Positions 49,990 through 58,970 of a stretch of 64,000 nt of DNA are shown here, piece by piece; position 1 is the first letter of the stretch, and every line of letters begins with the position of its first letter. This DNA is from CAYFPS01 sp964345075 (GTDB taxonomy: Bacteria > CAIWAD01). The stretch spans positions 62,001 through 126,000 of the forward strand of contig CAYFPS010000003.1 of NCBI GenBank assembly GCA_964345075.1. Reading direction: 5' to 3'. Made by a program: the position numbers and the translations under genes. The notes below the pieces were generated by a model. That model made no database searches and was not told the origin of the DNA. It saw only the letters and a program-made list of their open reading frames with translations.

Positions 49990-51299
49990 ATCACGGCCCG
50001 ACACCCCTGCAGCTGCTTTCCGGAATGCCCGGGGCGGATGCCCTGATAGATGGGCAATCATTCAGCCGGGCGGATCTTGCAAGGCGAGTGCGTGATACAG
50101 CGGGCAGACTTGCCGAAGAGGGCCTCGCCTTCAAACGCCTTGTCTGGCTGCCGACAGCCTCGTCAGATGCGATTGTCCTGCAATTGGCGCTGCTTGAGAT
50201 CGGTGCCAGTCTGAATCTTGTGCCCTTGCGGGCCAGCAAAATGCAAGCGCAGGAGCTTGAACTTGCTGCCCGGGCTTTTGCCAGAATCACTGGCGATGCA
50301 AGAAGCTTTCAGATCCAATTCGGTGATACAGCTGCAAGCGCAAGCCTGGGAGCCACACTGGCTGTGGCCAGTTCGGGCAGTACAGGCCCGGCCCGCTGGA
50401 TCGAACTTGGCTTTCATGCCCTGTGTCGCGCTGCCGGCACGGTTGCCGCAAGGCTTGCCGCCAGACAGGGGGATCGCTGGCTGCTAAGCCTGCCTCTGGA
50501 TCACATCAGCGGTCAGTCCATTCTGATCAGGGCCCTGGTATCGGCCGGTACCCTTGTGATACCTGGCAAACGCCCGCTTCTTGAAGGTTTGGCAGTCGTG
50601 CAGCATGCCAGCCTCGTTAGCGCCCAGCTGCATGACTTGATCGACTGCGGCTTTCAGGCGGCTCCCGCGCTGAAATCACTGCTATTGGGCGGGGGCCCGG
50701 TGTCCCCCGAGTTGCTTAAGCGCGCAAGGCATCTTCCCGTTTATCTCTCCTATGGATCCACCGAAAGTGCGGCTGCCTGCGTGATCGACAAATTGAGTGA
50801 ATGCCCGTCTGAGGGCTCCGGCAGGCCACTTGCGGGAGTCAGCTTGAAGCACTTCACGAATGAGAGCTGGTCCCTTAGCCGTGATGGCGGAGCTGAAGTC
50901 AATCTGGATGACCGTCTGGAATGGCTACCCGGAGGCAGGCTTCATGTGATCGGTCGCCGTGGCAGACTGCTTATTTCAGGTGGAGAAAAGCTGCAGGCCG
51001 AGCGCCTGGAAAAACTGGTCCTGCGCCATGTGCCGGGGCTTCGCGCGGCGATGGTCCTCGCCCGTCAGGACAGGCGTCTGGGGGATCGACCCGTGCTCCT
51101 GCTGGAAATGCAGACAGGATTTTCGATGCCACAGTTAAAGGAGCTGCGCGAGCTGCTTCAGCAGAAAATCGAATCGATCTGGCTGCCCGTGGAGCTGCAT
51201 GAATTGCCCGCCTCCCGTGATACAGCGATCAAACATTCACTGTCAGCGCTGGCCGCTCACCTGGGCCTTTCTGCCGGTCAGGGAGTCCGTGATGACTGA
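49986..51299 (+). CDS. menE: o-Succinylbenzoate-CoA ligase (MenE)
   Basis: A 437-residue ANL-superfamily ligase, shorter than fatty acyl-CoA synthetases, as MenE normally is. Motifs are SSGSTGPARWIEL (P-loop), LPLDHISGQSIL, YLSYGSTESAAACV and the hinge VIGRRGRLLISGGEKLQAERLE; the C-terminal catalytic-lysine region is DTAIKHSLSAL. It makes OSB-CoA for MenB. With this gene the route from chorismate to prenylated DHNA is complete except for a DHNA-CoA thioesterase and the MenG methylase, which are not in the window. Confidence 0.92.
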   Translation: MNHGPTPLQLLSGMPGADALIDGQSFSRADLARRVRDTAGRLAEEGLAFKRLVWLPTASSDAIVLQLALLEIGASLNLVPLRASKMQAQELELAARAFARITGDARSFQIQFGDTAASASLGATLAVASSGSTGPARWIELGFHALCRAAGTVAARLAARQGDRWLLSLPLDHISGQSILIRALVSAGTLVIPGKRPLLEGLAVVQHASLVSAQLHDLIDCGFQAAPALKSLLLGGGPVSPELLKRARHLPVYLSYGSTESAAACVIDKLSECPSEGSGRPLAGVSLKHFTNESWSLSRDGGAEVNLDDRLEWLPGGRLHVIGRRGRLLISGGEKLQAERLEKLVLRHVPGLRAAMVLARQDRRLGDRPVLLLEMQTGFSMPQLKELRELLQQKIESIWLPVELHELPASRDTAIKHSLSALAAHLGLSAGQGVRDD

Positions 51300-52584
51300 A
51301 CGAGCCCCGGGCAGGGCGGAGCGTATACGACGCACCCTGCGCGCACAGCGCATGGCCGCTCCTTTTGAAGGCCTTCTGATGGCGGGCATGATGATGGTCG
51401 CTACCATTGCCAAAAAGAGTCTAGGCGCCAGCGATTTGCAGATCACGCTTCTGATGATGACGGCGCCAGTCTGCTTTCTGCTCTCGATCTACTGGGCGGA
51501 GCTGATTCGACTGCTGCCTTCCTGGCGACCGCTCTTCATTGCTGGCGGGCTTTTTGGCGTGTTACCGCTGGCCCTGATGCATCCCTATGGCAGTGTACCC
51601 GTGCTTCTGGGCTTGCTGCTTCTTTACGAACTGAGCAACTCGCTCAATATTCCCCTGCGCAACCGCGTGATGCAGGGCAATTATCCAGCCGGGCAGCGCA
51701 GCCGCATTTTCAGTCGCTTTGCCGCTTTCAGTTCTGTCATCGTTCTGCTGGCCTCACTGGCCTATGGCTGGTATCTGGATTTAAATGAAGAGAACTGGCG
51801 CTGGCTCTTTCTCTTTATTGCAGTGGCTGGACTGGTGGATCGTGTCATCTGGAGTCGCGTTCCCGGATCAACGCGAGGCAGACTTGTATCACAGAATCTC
51901 TCCAGCCCGGACTGGATGGGTGGACTGCCGCTCTGGCACCGGCTTGCACAGCCGATTCGCCGCATGCAGGGCGTGCTGGACGGCAATCGCCAGTTCTTTC
52001 GCTGGGAAATGCAATTCATGCTCTACGGCCTGGCCTTTTTTGTGATCATCACCGTGCTGCCGGGCTTTCTGGTGGACGGCCTTGGCTTGCCTTACAGTCA
52101 GATCAGTCAAGGGCAGGTGGCTGCATCGCGTCTGGGCGGAATTCTGATGCTGCCTGCGATGGGCATGTTCCACGATCGCTACAACCCGGCTGCCTTCTGC
52201 GCACGCATCTTTGCCTTTCTGGCGCTCTTTCCGCTCTTCATGATGCTGGCTTCCTGGCTACCCGCCGGCAGCCTGCGCCTGCTGCCTTATTATCTGGGAT
52301 TCTTTCTGCAGGGCATGGCGATGAGCGGCGTGATGGTGGCCTGGACCATGTCCAGCCTGGCCTTTGCTGGCGGGGAAGATGGCGCGCTATATCAGAGCAT
52401 TCATGTAACACTGACCGGATTCCGCGGCATGGTTGGACCACTGCTGGGCTGGTTGGTGAAGAGTTGGCTGGGCTGGACGGCCGCATTTGCCCTCGCCTTT
52501 TTCCTTCTACTGTTGGCCTCCAGCCTGATGGCCCAGCAGGGAAAACAGCTCGACCAGGCTGGCGCAGGCATCGACAGGCATTGA
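51292..52584 (+). CDS. Major facilitator superfamily transporter
   Basis: 430 residues from ATG 51292, overlapping menE by eight bases. About eleven or twelve hydrophobic helices with a central cytoplasmic loop (about 190-235) indicate an MFS fold. I see no motif that names the substrate. It is the last gene of the men operon and could export a metabolite or be a passenger. The downstream 59-base gap has an inverted repeat but no clear terminator. Confidence 0.8.
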   Translation: MTERAPGRAERIRRTLRAQRMAAPFEGLLMAGMMMVATIAKKSLGASDLQITLLMMTAPVCFLLSIYWAELIRLLPSWRPLFIAGGLFGVLPLALMHPYGSVPVLLGLLLLYELSNSLNIPLRNRVMQGNYPAGQRSRIFSRFAAFSSVIVLLASLAYGWYLDLNEENWRWLFLFIAVAGLVDRVIWSRVPGSTRGRLVSQNLSSPDWMGGLPLWHRLAQPIRRMQGVLDGNRQFFRWEMQFMLYGLAFFVIITVLPGFLVDGLGLPYSQISQGQVAASRLGGILMLPAMGMFHDRYNPAAFCARIFAFLALFPLFMMLASWLPAGSLRLLPYYLGFFLQGMAMSGVMVAWTMSSLAFAGGEDGALYQSIHVTLTGFRGMVGPLLGWLVKSWLGWTAAFALAFFLLLLASSLMAQQGKQLDQAGAGIDRH

Positions 52585-52615
52585 ACTGCATTCACATCCC
52601 ACGGGAATTGTGATA

Positions 52616-52634
52616 TTGCAAACAGCATTTGCAA
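52616..52634. promoter_or_regulatory. Palindromic operator candidate at the acyl-CoA synthetase start
   Basis: TTGCAAA-CAGCA-TTTGCAA is a perfect 7-bp inverted repeat ending at the Shine-Dalgarno (AAGGAG) of the next gene. Binding here would block transcription or translation. A fatty-acid-responsive repressor is a guess from the gene downstream. Confidence 0.45.
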
Positions 52635-52643
52635 GGAGACCCC

Positions 52644-54467
52644 ATGAGCACGACACCACGCACACTTACGGAAATGTTCCTGAAGACCGTTCACCGCTAC
52701 CCGCAGCGTACTGCCTACGGCGTTCGCACGGAAAAGGGTTACGAGCCACGGAACTGGGCGGAAACGGCCGAGCGTGTGCGGGCAGTCTGTGGCGGCATCA
52801 TGACCAGCGGGCTGAAGCCCGGTGATCGCCTGGCCATCCTTTCCGGCAATCGATACGAGTGGATGCTGACGGACATGGCCTGTTTGTTCGCGGGCGTGAT
52901 CGTTGTGCCTGTCTATCCCAATCTGCCGGCACCGCAGGTGGCCAAGGTGCTTGAGGATTCCGGCGCGCGCGCCATCGTGGTTGAAAATGATCGCCAGCTG
53001 AACAAGCTGCGCAAGGTCTGTGATGACCTTAAGCAACTCGAGCAGGTTTATCTGATCGAGGGTGAAGGCTGCCCCCAGGGTGACTGTCATTCCTTTGATG
53101 AACTGGAAGAGCGGGGCCGTGACTGGTGTGACGAACATCCGGGTGAAGCCGATCGACTGGCTGGCGAGCGTCAACCCGATGATGTGTTCACCTACATCTA
53201 CACTTCAGGCACCACCGGTGACCAGAAGGGCGTGATGCTGAGTCACAAAAACGTGATCAGCAATATTCTGGGAGCACAGGAGCGTTTTCAGATCACCGTG
53301 GACGATCTTTTCCTCTCCTTTCTGCCCTTGTCACACATTTTCGAGCGCATGGCCGGCTACTACTTTCCGATCAGTGTCGGCGCCAGCGTGTATTACGCCC
53401 GCGACATCACCACAGTTGGCGAAGACCTGCTGCAGGCCCATCCGACCATCATGGTCAGCGTGCCGCGTCTATTTGAAAAGATCCACGACAAGATCCGCAA
53501 TGGTGTGGCTGCCGGTCCGCAGACCAAGCAGAACATCTTCAACTGGGCGCTGGGCGTAGGTCTCAAGGCCGCCCAGAAGCAGCTGGAAGGCAAGGATCCT
53601 GGCGTGCTGCTTACGCCGCAACTGCGCATGGCAGACAAGCTGGTCTTTGGCAAAATTCGCGAGAAGACCGGCGGCCGCCTTCGCTTCGCCGTTTCTGGTG
53701 GCGCGCCACTGCGCAAGGATATTGGCGAGTTCTTCCTTTCTGTCGGTTTGCAGATCTACGAAGGTTACGGCCTGACGGAATGCAGTCCGGTGATCACGGC
53801 CAACTATCCCGGCCATGTGCGCTTTGGCTCGGTCGGTCCGATCTTCCCCGGAGTGGAAGTGGAGATCGCGCCCGATGGAGAAATCCTCATGCGGGGTGAA
53901 AGTGTCATGCACGGTTACTTCGGTCGCGACGAAGAGACAGCGAGCGTGATCCGTGACGGCTGGCTCCATACCGGTGACATTGGCCACTTCGACGGAGAAT
54001 TTCTTGTGATCACCGATCGCAAGAAGAACCTGATTGTGACCTCCGGCGGCAAGAACATTGCCCCGCAGCCCATCGAGAACCTGCTGCTGGCCAGTCCCTA
54101 CATCGAGCAGGTGATGCTGGTCGGCGAGCGCCGCAACTTCATCAGCGCCCTGATCGTGCCCAATTTCGCCCTGCTGGAGGACCAGCTTGGCCTGAAGCAT
54201 GGTTCGCCCACGCCCTCAACCGAGGAGATTTCGCGTCATCCGGAAGTCTATCAGCTGATCGACAAGGAAATCCAGCGCCTCTCAGTGGATCTGGCCCAGT
54301 ACGAGCGTGTCCGCAAGTTCAGTCTGCTGGGCAATGAATTCAGCATCGAGTCGGGTGAACTGACGCCCTCGCTCAAGATCAAGCGCAGCTTTGTGCTGGA
54401 GAAGTACTCCGAAGTCATCGAGGGCATGTATCTGACCTCCGATCACCGGGATCGCCAGGCCGGCTGA
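52644..54467 (+). CDS. Long-chain acyl-CoA synthetase (AMP-forming), second copy
   Basis: 607 residues from ATG 52644 with AAGGAG six bases upstream. It shows YTSGTTGDQKGVMLSHKNV, FLPLSHIFERMAGYYF, VSVPRLFEKIHDKI, EGYGLTECSPVITAN, WLHTGDIGHFDGEFLVITDRKKNLIVTSGGKNIAPQPIEN and the C-terminal SGELTPSLKIKR. The same length and layout as the enzyme at 3154-4977, but clearly diverged. It activates long-chain fatty acids for degradation or membrane remodelling. An inverted repeat overlaps its leader. Confidence 0.93.
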   Translation: MSTTPRTLTEMFLKTVHRYPQRTAYGVRTEKGYEPRNWAETAERVRAVCGGIMTSGLKPGDRLAILSGNRYEWMLTDMACLFAGVIVVPVYPNLPAPQVAKVLEDSGARAIVVENDRQLNKLRKVCDDLKQLEQVYLIEGEGCPQGDCHSFDELEERGRDWCDEHPGEADRLAGERQPDDVFTYIYTSGTTGDQKGVMLSHKNVISNILGAQERFQITVDDLFLSFLPLSHIFERMAGYYFPISVGASVYYARDITTVGEDLLQAHPTIMVSVPRLFEKIHDKIRNGVAAGPQTKQNIFNWALGVGLKAAQKQLEGKDPGVLLTPQLRMADKLVFGKIREKTGGRLRFAVSGGAPLRKDIGEFFLSVGLQIYEGYGLTECSPVITANYPGHVRFGSVGPIFPGVEVEIAPDGEILMRGESVMHGYFGRDEETASVIRDGWLHTGDIGHFDGEFLVITDRKKNLIVTSGGKNIAPQPIENLLLASPYIEQVMLVGERRNFISALIVPNFALLEDQLGLKHGSPTPSTEEISRHPEVYQLIDKEIQRLSVDLAQYERVRKFSLLGNEFSIESGELTPSLKIKRSFVLEKYSEVIEGMYLTSDHRDRQAG

Positions 54468-54545
54468 GACCAGCCTGCGCCTTGGGATCCCACGTTCCTT
54501 CATTACTTTTCCCGGTTCGACATCAAGCGAAGCGGGAGAGAGTCC

Positions 54546-55544
54546 ATGAACAGCTACAAGGCCGCCGGCGTTGACATTGACGCGGGTGAAGCGCTTGTCG
54601 ATCGCATCAAGCCCCATGTTGCAGCTACCAGCACCAGCGGAAGCCTCGGCCGGCTGGGTGCTTTCGGCGGCTTTTTCCGACCGGATTTTGCGGGCATGGA
54701 AGAGCCGGTGCTGGTCTCGAGCGTGGATGGTGTCGGCACCAAGCTGAAGGTTGCCTTCATGGCCGGCGTGCACGACACGGTCGGTCAGTGCCTGGTTAAC
54801 CACTGCGTCAACGACATTCTCTGTTGCGGTGCCCGCCCACTCTTCTTTCTCGACTACTTCGCAACCGGCGCCCTTGACGTTGACATGGCTGCCGATGTGA
54901 TACGCGGATTTACTGTTGCCTGCCGCGAAAACGGTGTGGCCCTGGTGGGCGGCGAGACTGCCGAGATGCCTGGACTTTATCAGGGCAGCGAGTACGACGT
55001 GTCCGGAACAATCGTCGGTGTGGTAGATCGTCCGCGCATTGTTGATGGCTCCACCATCAGGCCTGGCGACCGGCTGCTGGCGCTGCCTTCAACCGGCCTG
55101 CATACCAATGGCTATTCCCTGGCACGCAAGGTTCTGCTCGATTCGCCCGACGCCCTTCAGGAAAAGCTGGAAGACGGACGCACAATGGCAGAGGCCCTGC
55201 TCGCCGTGCATCGCAGTTATCTGGCGCCCGTCAGCGCACTGCTGGAGTGTATCACGGTCAAGGGAATCAGCCATATCACCGGCGGCGGACTTTACGGGAA
55301 CACCAAACGAATCCTGCCCGCAGACTGCTGGATAGATGTGGATGAATCGTCCTGGGACTGGCCCTTGATCTTCCGCCTGATCATGGAGCGCGGCCGTATT
55401 ACAAAGGACGAAATGTACCGCGCCTTCAATCTGGGGGTGGGGATGGTGCTGGTGGTGGATCCTGCCGACGAGGCCGCCGCCGTAAAACGGCTTGAAGAAA
55501 AGGGCGAAAGCGTGATCCGTCTGGGATCCGTCATCGCCCGTTAA
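54546..55544 (+). CDS. purM: Phosphoribosylformylglycinamidine cyclo-ligase (AIR synthetase)
   Basis: A 332-residue PurM. It has YKAAGVDIDAGEALVDRI, the ATP-binding SSVDGVGTKLKVAF, NDILCCGARPLFFLDY, VGGETAEMPGLY, LLALPSTGLHTNGYSLARKVL and HITGGGLYGNTKRILP. It catalyses the fifth step of purine synthesis. AGAGAG precedes the start. It is followed 25 bases later by alaS. No other pur genes are near. Confidence 0.96.
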   Translation: MNSYKAAGVDIDAGEALVDRIKPHVAATSTSGSLGRLGAFGGFFRPDFAGMEEPVLVSSVDGVGTKLKVAFMAGVHDTVGQCLVNHCVNDILCCGARPLFFLDYFATGALDVDMAADVIRGFTVACRENGVALVGGETAEMPGLYQGSEYDVSGTIVGVVDRPRIVDGSTIRPGDRLLALPSTGLHTNGYSLARKVLLDSPDALQEKLEDGRTMAEALLAVHRSYLAPVSALLECITVKGISHITGGGLYGNTKRILPADCWIDVDESSWDWPLIFRLIMERGRITKDEMYRAFNLGVGMVLVVDPADEAAAVKRLEEKGESVIRLGSVIAR

Positions 55545-55569
55545 AGGAAACTGTAACACAGAGGAAGCC

Positions 55570-58206
55570 ATGCTGAGCTCCAGACAGATTCGTGAAGATT
55601 TTCTGCGCTTTTTCGAGGAATTGAATCACCAGGTGGTTCCCAGCAGTCCGGTCGTGCCCCGTGAGGATCCGACCCTGCTCTTTGCAAACGCCGGCATGAA
55701 CCAGTTCAAGGATGTCTTCCTCGGACAGGGCGAGCGGGCCTATTCCCGCGCCGCTTCCACACAGAAATGCCTGCGTGTTTCAGGCAAGCACAACGATCTC
55801 GATGAAGTCGGCCGTGATACCTATCACCACACGCTTTTTGAGATGCTCGGCAACTGGTCCTTTGGTGATTATTACAAGCGCGATGCCATTCGCTGGGCCT
55901 GGAAGCTGCTGACCGAAGTCTGGAAACTGCCCAAGGACAAGCTCTACGCCACCGTCTTTGAAGGCAATGACGATGTTCCTTTCGATCAGGAAGCCTGGGA
56001 TATCTGGATGGAAGAAACGGACATTCCGCGCGACCACGTGCTGAAGTTCGGGGCCAAGGACAATTTCTGGGAGATGGGTGATACAGGTCCCTGCGGGCCC
56101 TGCACCGAAATCCACATCGACCGTGGTGAGCGCTTCGGCAAGCTGGATCCCGAAACCTGTTTTGTCAACACCGATGCGGATCGCTTCATCGAACTCTGGA
56201 ATCTGGTCTTCATCCAGTACAACCGGGACGCCTCCGGCAAGCTGAGCGAATTGCCCTCCAAGCATGTGGATACGGGCGCCGGTTTCGAAAGACTCTGCGC
56301 CGTGTTACAGAACAAGGATTCCAATTACGATACGGACGTGTTCCAGCCGCTGATTCAGAAAGTGGCCGAGCTTTCGAGAGTGGCTTACAGCGAAGCCACC
56401 GGCACTCCGCACCGCGTGATTGCCGATCACGTCCGTGCGATGGCCTTTGCCATTGCCGATGGGGCCATTCCCGGGAACGAAGGACGTGGCTATGTGCTGC
56501 GCCGCATTCTGCGCCGTGCATCACGCTTTGGACGCGAACTGGGGCTGGAGAAGCCCTTTCTGGGTGAGGTGGCGGCAACACTGGCCTCGCACATGGGTGA
56601 AGCCTTTCCGGAACTGCCCGCCAAACTACAGCACGTGCAACATGTGCTGACTGCCGAAGAGGAGAGCTTCGGTCGCACGCTGGGTCGCGGTCTGGACCTC
56701 TTTGCCAATCTGAAGGCCGAACTGGACAAGACGAGTAGCACGGTGGTGCCCGGGGAAGAAGCCTTCCGCCTTTATGATACCTACGGTTTTCCGCTGGATC
56801 TGACGCAGCAGATGGCTGCTGAGCATGGTCTGAGCGTGGACGAGGCGGGCTTTGCCGCGGCGATGGAGCGGCAGCGCAGTCAGAGCCGTGATTCACGCAA
56901 GCAGGCCGGCCATGGTGAAAAGGCTGCCTGGAATCTGCTTTCCCGTGATACAAACCGCTTCATGGGATACGATGTGCTGGAGACCATGACTCGCGTGCTG
57001 CGCTGGCGTGAAGGTCAGGATGCGGGCAGTCTGGAACTGGTGCTGGAGCAGACTCCCTTCTATGCCGAATCCGGTGGCCAGATTGGCGATCGTGGCGTGA
57101 TCGAAGGTGAGGGCTGGAAGCTCCTGATTGGTGACACACGCAAGGAAGAGGACCTGATCGTCCATGTAGGCGAGCTGAAGGGTACTTTCAACCCGGAGGA
57201 CATGGTCTCGGCTCGCGTGGAACAGGACCTGAGGCGCAGCACTATGCGCAATCACAGTGCAACCCATCTGCTGCAGTCCGCTCTTCGCCATGTGCTGGGC
57301 GATCACGTTCAGCAGGAAGGTTCACTGGTTGAGCCCGGGCGTCTGCGCTTTGACTTCAGTCATCCAGGCAAGCCCGATGCCACCGAACTTGATCGCGTGG
57401 AGCGCCTCGTATACGAGCAGATTCTGGCCGACAGCCCCGTCCAGTGCGGCGAAATGGGCTATCAGCAGGCCATCGATTCCGGTGTGACAGCCCTCTTTGG
57501 CGAGAAGTACGGTGACACGGTACGCGTGATTCGCATGGGTGAATTCTCCGCCGAGCTCTGCGGCGGCACGCACGTTGAGCGTACGGGCCAGATCGGCGCG
57601 TTCACAATTGTGGCCGAAAGCAGCATCGCTTCCGGCATTCGCCGCATCGAGGCCGTAACCGGTCATCAGGCCCAGCAGCTGATTCAGCAGCAGCGCAGGC
57701 AGCTCCATGCCTTGCGTGATCTGCTGGGGAGCCATGGCGAAGATGATCAGGAAGCCCTCGCCCGCGTGCTGGATGATCGCAAGCAGCTGCAGAGGGAGCT
57801 GCGCAGCTTGAAAGCCCGCTCTGCAGGCGCGGAAATTGAGCAGGCCTTCCAGCAGGCGGAAATGCTCGGTGATACACGCTGCTTTGCCCTGCGGATCGAG
57901 GGCGCGGAAATGAATGAGCTGAAAGGGCTGTGTGACCGCTTCAGGGGGCTGGAAGAACCTGTTGCCGCGCTGGTATGCTCCCTGCTGGATGAGGGCAAGG
58001 TTGTGCTGGCTGTTGCCTTAAGCGAAGGCCTGCGCAAATCCACGCAGCTCAAGGCAGGTGATCTTGTCCGTCAGCTGGCCCCGCTGGTTGGCGGTGGCGG
58101 TGGCGGCAAGCCGGATATGGCTACCGCGGGTGGCAAGGATGCCAGCGGACTGGATGAGTTGGAAGCAGCCTTCCGCACTGCGATTCGCGAAGGTTCGGGC
58201 GCATGA
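55570..58206 (+). CDS. alaS: Alanyl-tRNA synthetase
   Basis: A full-length 878-residue AlaS. The class II catalytic core spans residues 1-250 (PTLLFANAGMNQFKDVFLG, RAASTQKCLRVSGKHNDLDEVG, GDTGPCGPCTEIHID). The editing domain has the zinc motifs RNHSATHLL and CGGTHVERTGQIG. The C-terminal C-Ala domain has VGGGGGGKPDMATAGGKD. The ATG follows AGAGGA. It charges tRNA-Ala, for which a GGC isoacceptor is encoded at 22733. The stop overlaps the next ATG. Confidence 0.97.
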   Translation: MLSSRQIREDFLRFFEELNHQVVPSSPVVPREDPTLLFANAGMNQFKDVFLGQGERAYSRAASTQKCLRVSGKHNDLDEVGRDTYHHTLFEMLGNWSFGDYYKRDAIRWAWKLLTEVWKLPKDKLYATVFEGNDDVPFDQEAWDIWMEETDIPRDHVLKFGAKDNFWEMGDTGPCGPCTEIHIDRGERFGKLDPETCFVNTDADRFIELWNLVFIQYNRDASGKLSELPSKHVDTGAGFERLCAVLQNKDSNYDTDVFQPLIQKVAELSRVAYSEATGTPHRVIADHVRAMAFAIADGAIPGNEGRGYVLRRILRRASRFGRELGLEKPFLGEVAATLASHMGEAFPELPAKLQHVQHVLTAEEESFGRTLGRGLDLFANLKAELDKTSSTVVPGEEAFRLYDTYGFPLDLTQQMAAEHGLSVDEAGFAAAMERQRSQSRDSRKQAGHGEKAAWNLLSRDTNRFMGYDVLETMTRVLRWREGQDAGSLELVLEQTPFYAESGGQIGDRGVIEGEGWKLLIGDTRKEEDLIVHVGELKGTFNPEDMVSARVEQDLRRSTMRNHSATHLLQSALRHVLGDHVQQEGSLVEPGRLRFDFSHPGKPDATELDRVERLVYEQILADSPVQCGEMGYQQAIDSGVTALFGEKYGDTVRVIRMGEFSAELCGGTHVERTGQIGAFTIVAESSIASGIRRIEAVTGHQAQQLIQQQRRQLHALRDLLGSHGEDDQEALARVLDDRKQLQRELRSLKARSAGAEIEQAFQQAEMLGDTRCFALRIEGAEMNELKGLCDRFRGLEEPVAALVCSLLDEGKVVLAVALSEGLRKSTQLKAGDLVRQLAPLVGGGGGGKPDMATAGGKDASGLDELEAAFRTAIREGSGA

Positions 58207-58970
58207 GAATCTGCCGCCTGAGTGACGGAACGCGCGAATTTGTCGCACGGCTGGACGAGCAGGATCTGGTCTACGAGCTGCCTGAGCCCAGTAGGCCGCG
58301 GGAGCTGACAAGGCCCGGACACCTTTCCGATTTCAGGCTGCTGGCCCCGCTGGGTCCCGGAACACGCATCTTCGGGATCGGCCGCAATTACAGTGAACAT
58401 GTCAAGGAACTGAATCCCGGATGGACACAGGATTCGCCGCTGGTTTTCATGAAGCCGGACTCGGCCCTGATTGGCCATGGCGATGTGATTCCTCTCCCCG
58501 TCGGGATCGGCCGGGTGGATTACGAAGGTGAGCTTGCCGTTGTCATAGGTCAGGCCGGGCGCAACATGGATCGTGATACAGCAGCAGCCTCAATCATGGG
58601 GCTGACTATCGCCAATGACCTGAGCGCCCGCGATTTGCAGAAGAGTGACGGACAGTGGATTCGCGCCAAGGGCTTTGACGGCTTTTGCCCGCTTGGTCCG
58701 TGGATTGTCTGCGGACTGGATCCTTCGAATCTGGCGATTCGCAGCACGCTGAATGGAAAGGTTGTTCAGGAGGATCGAACAACATCGATGAGCCGGGATG
58801 TTCCTGAGCTTGTCTCCTTTATCTCCAGCTTCTGCACGCTGCGCCCGGGTGACCTGATTCTTACGGGAACACCGGCTGGCGTGGGAGCACTGGCTCACGG
58901 TGATACAATCACCATCGAGATTGAGGGAATCGGCAAGCTGCAAAACACCGTGGAGGAGGTTTCAGCATGA
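58203..58970 (+). CDS. Fumarylacetoacetate hydrolase-family protein
   Basis: A 255-residue FAH-fold protein, overlapping alaS by four bases. The motifs IFGIGRNYSEHVKEL, PLVFMKPDSALIGHGD, VDYEGELAVVIG (metal ligands E..E), NDLSARDLQ, KGFDGFCPLGPWIV and GDLILTGTPAGVGAL are typical. Such enzymes hydrolyse or decarboxylate diketo-acids (for example 2-hydroxyhepta-2,4-diene-1,7-dioate isomerase or acylpyruvase/oxaloacetate tautomerase). The substrate cannot be told. It overlaps the GGGPS gene downstream by four bases. Confidence 0.9.
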   Translation: MRICRLSDGTREFVARLDEQDLVYELPEPSRPRELTRPGHLSDFRLLAPLGPGTRIFGIGRNYSEHVKELNPGWTQDSPLVFMKPDSALIGHGDVIPLPVGIGRVDYEGELAVVIGQAGRNMDRDTAAASIMGLTIANDLSARDLQKSDGQWIRAKGFDGFCPLGPWIVCGLDPSNLAIRSTLNGKVVQEDRTTSMSRDVPELVSFISSFCTLRPGDLILTGTPAGVGALAHGDTITIEIEGIGKLQNTVEEVSA

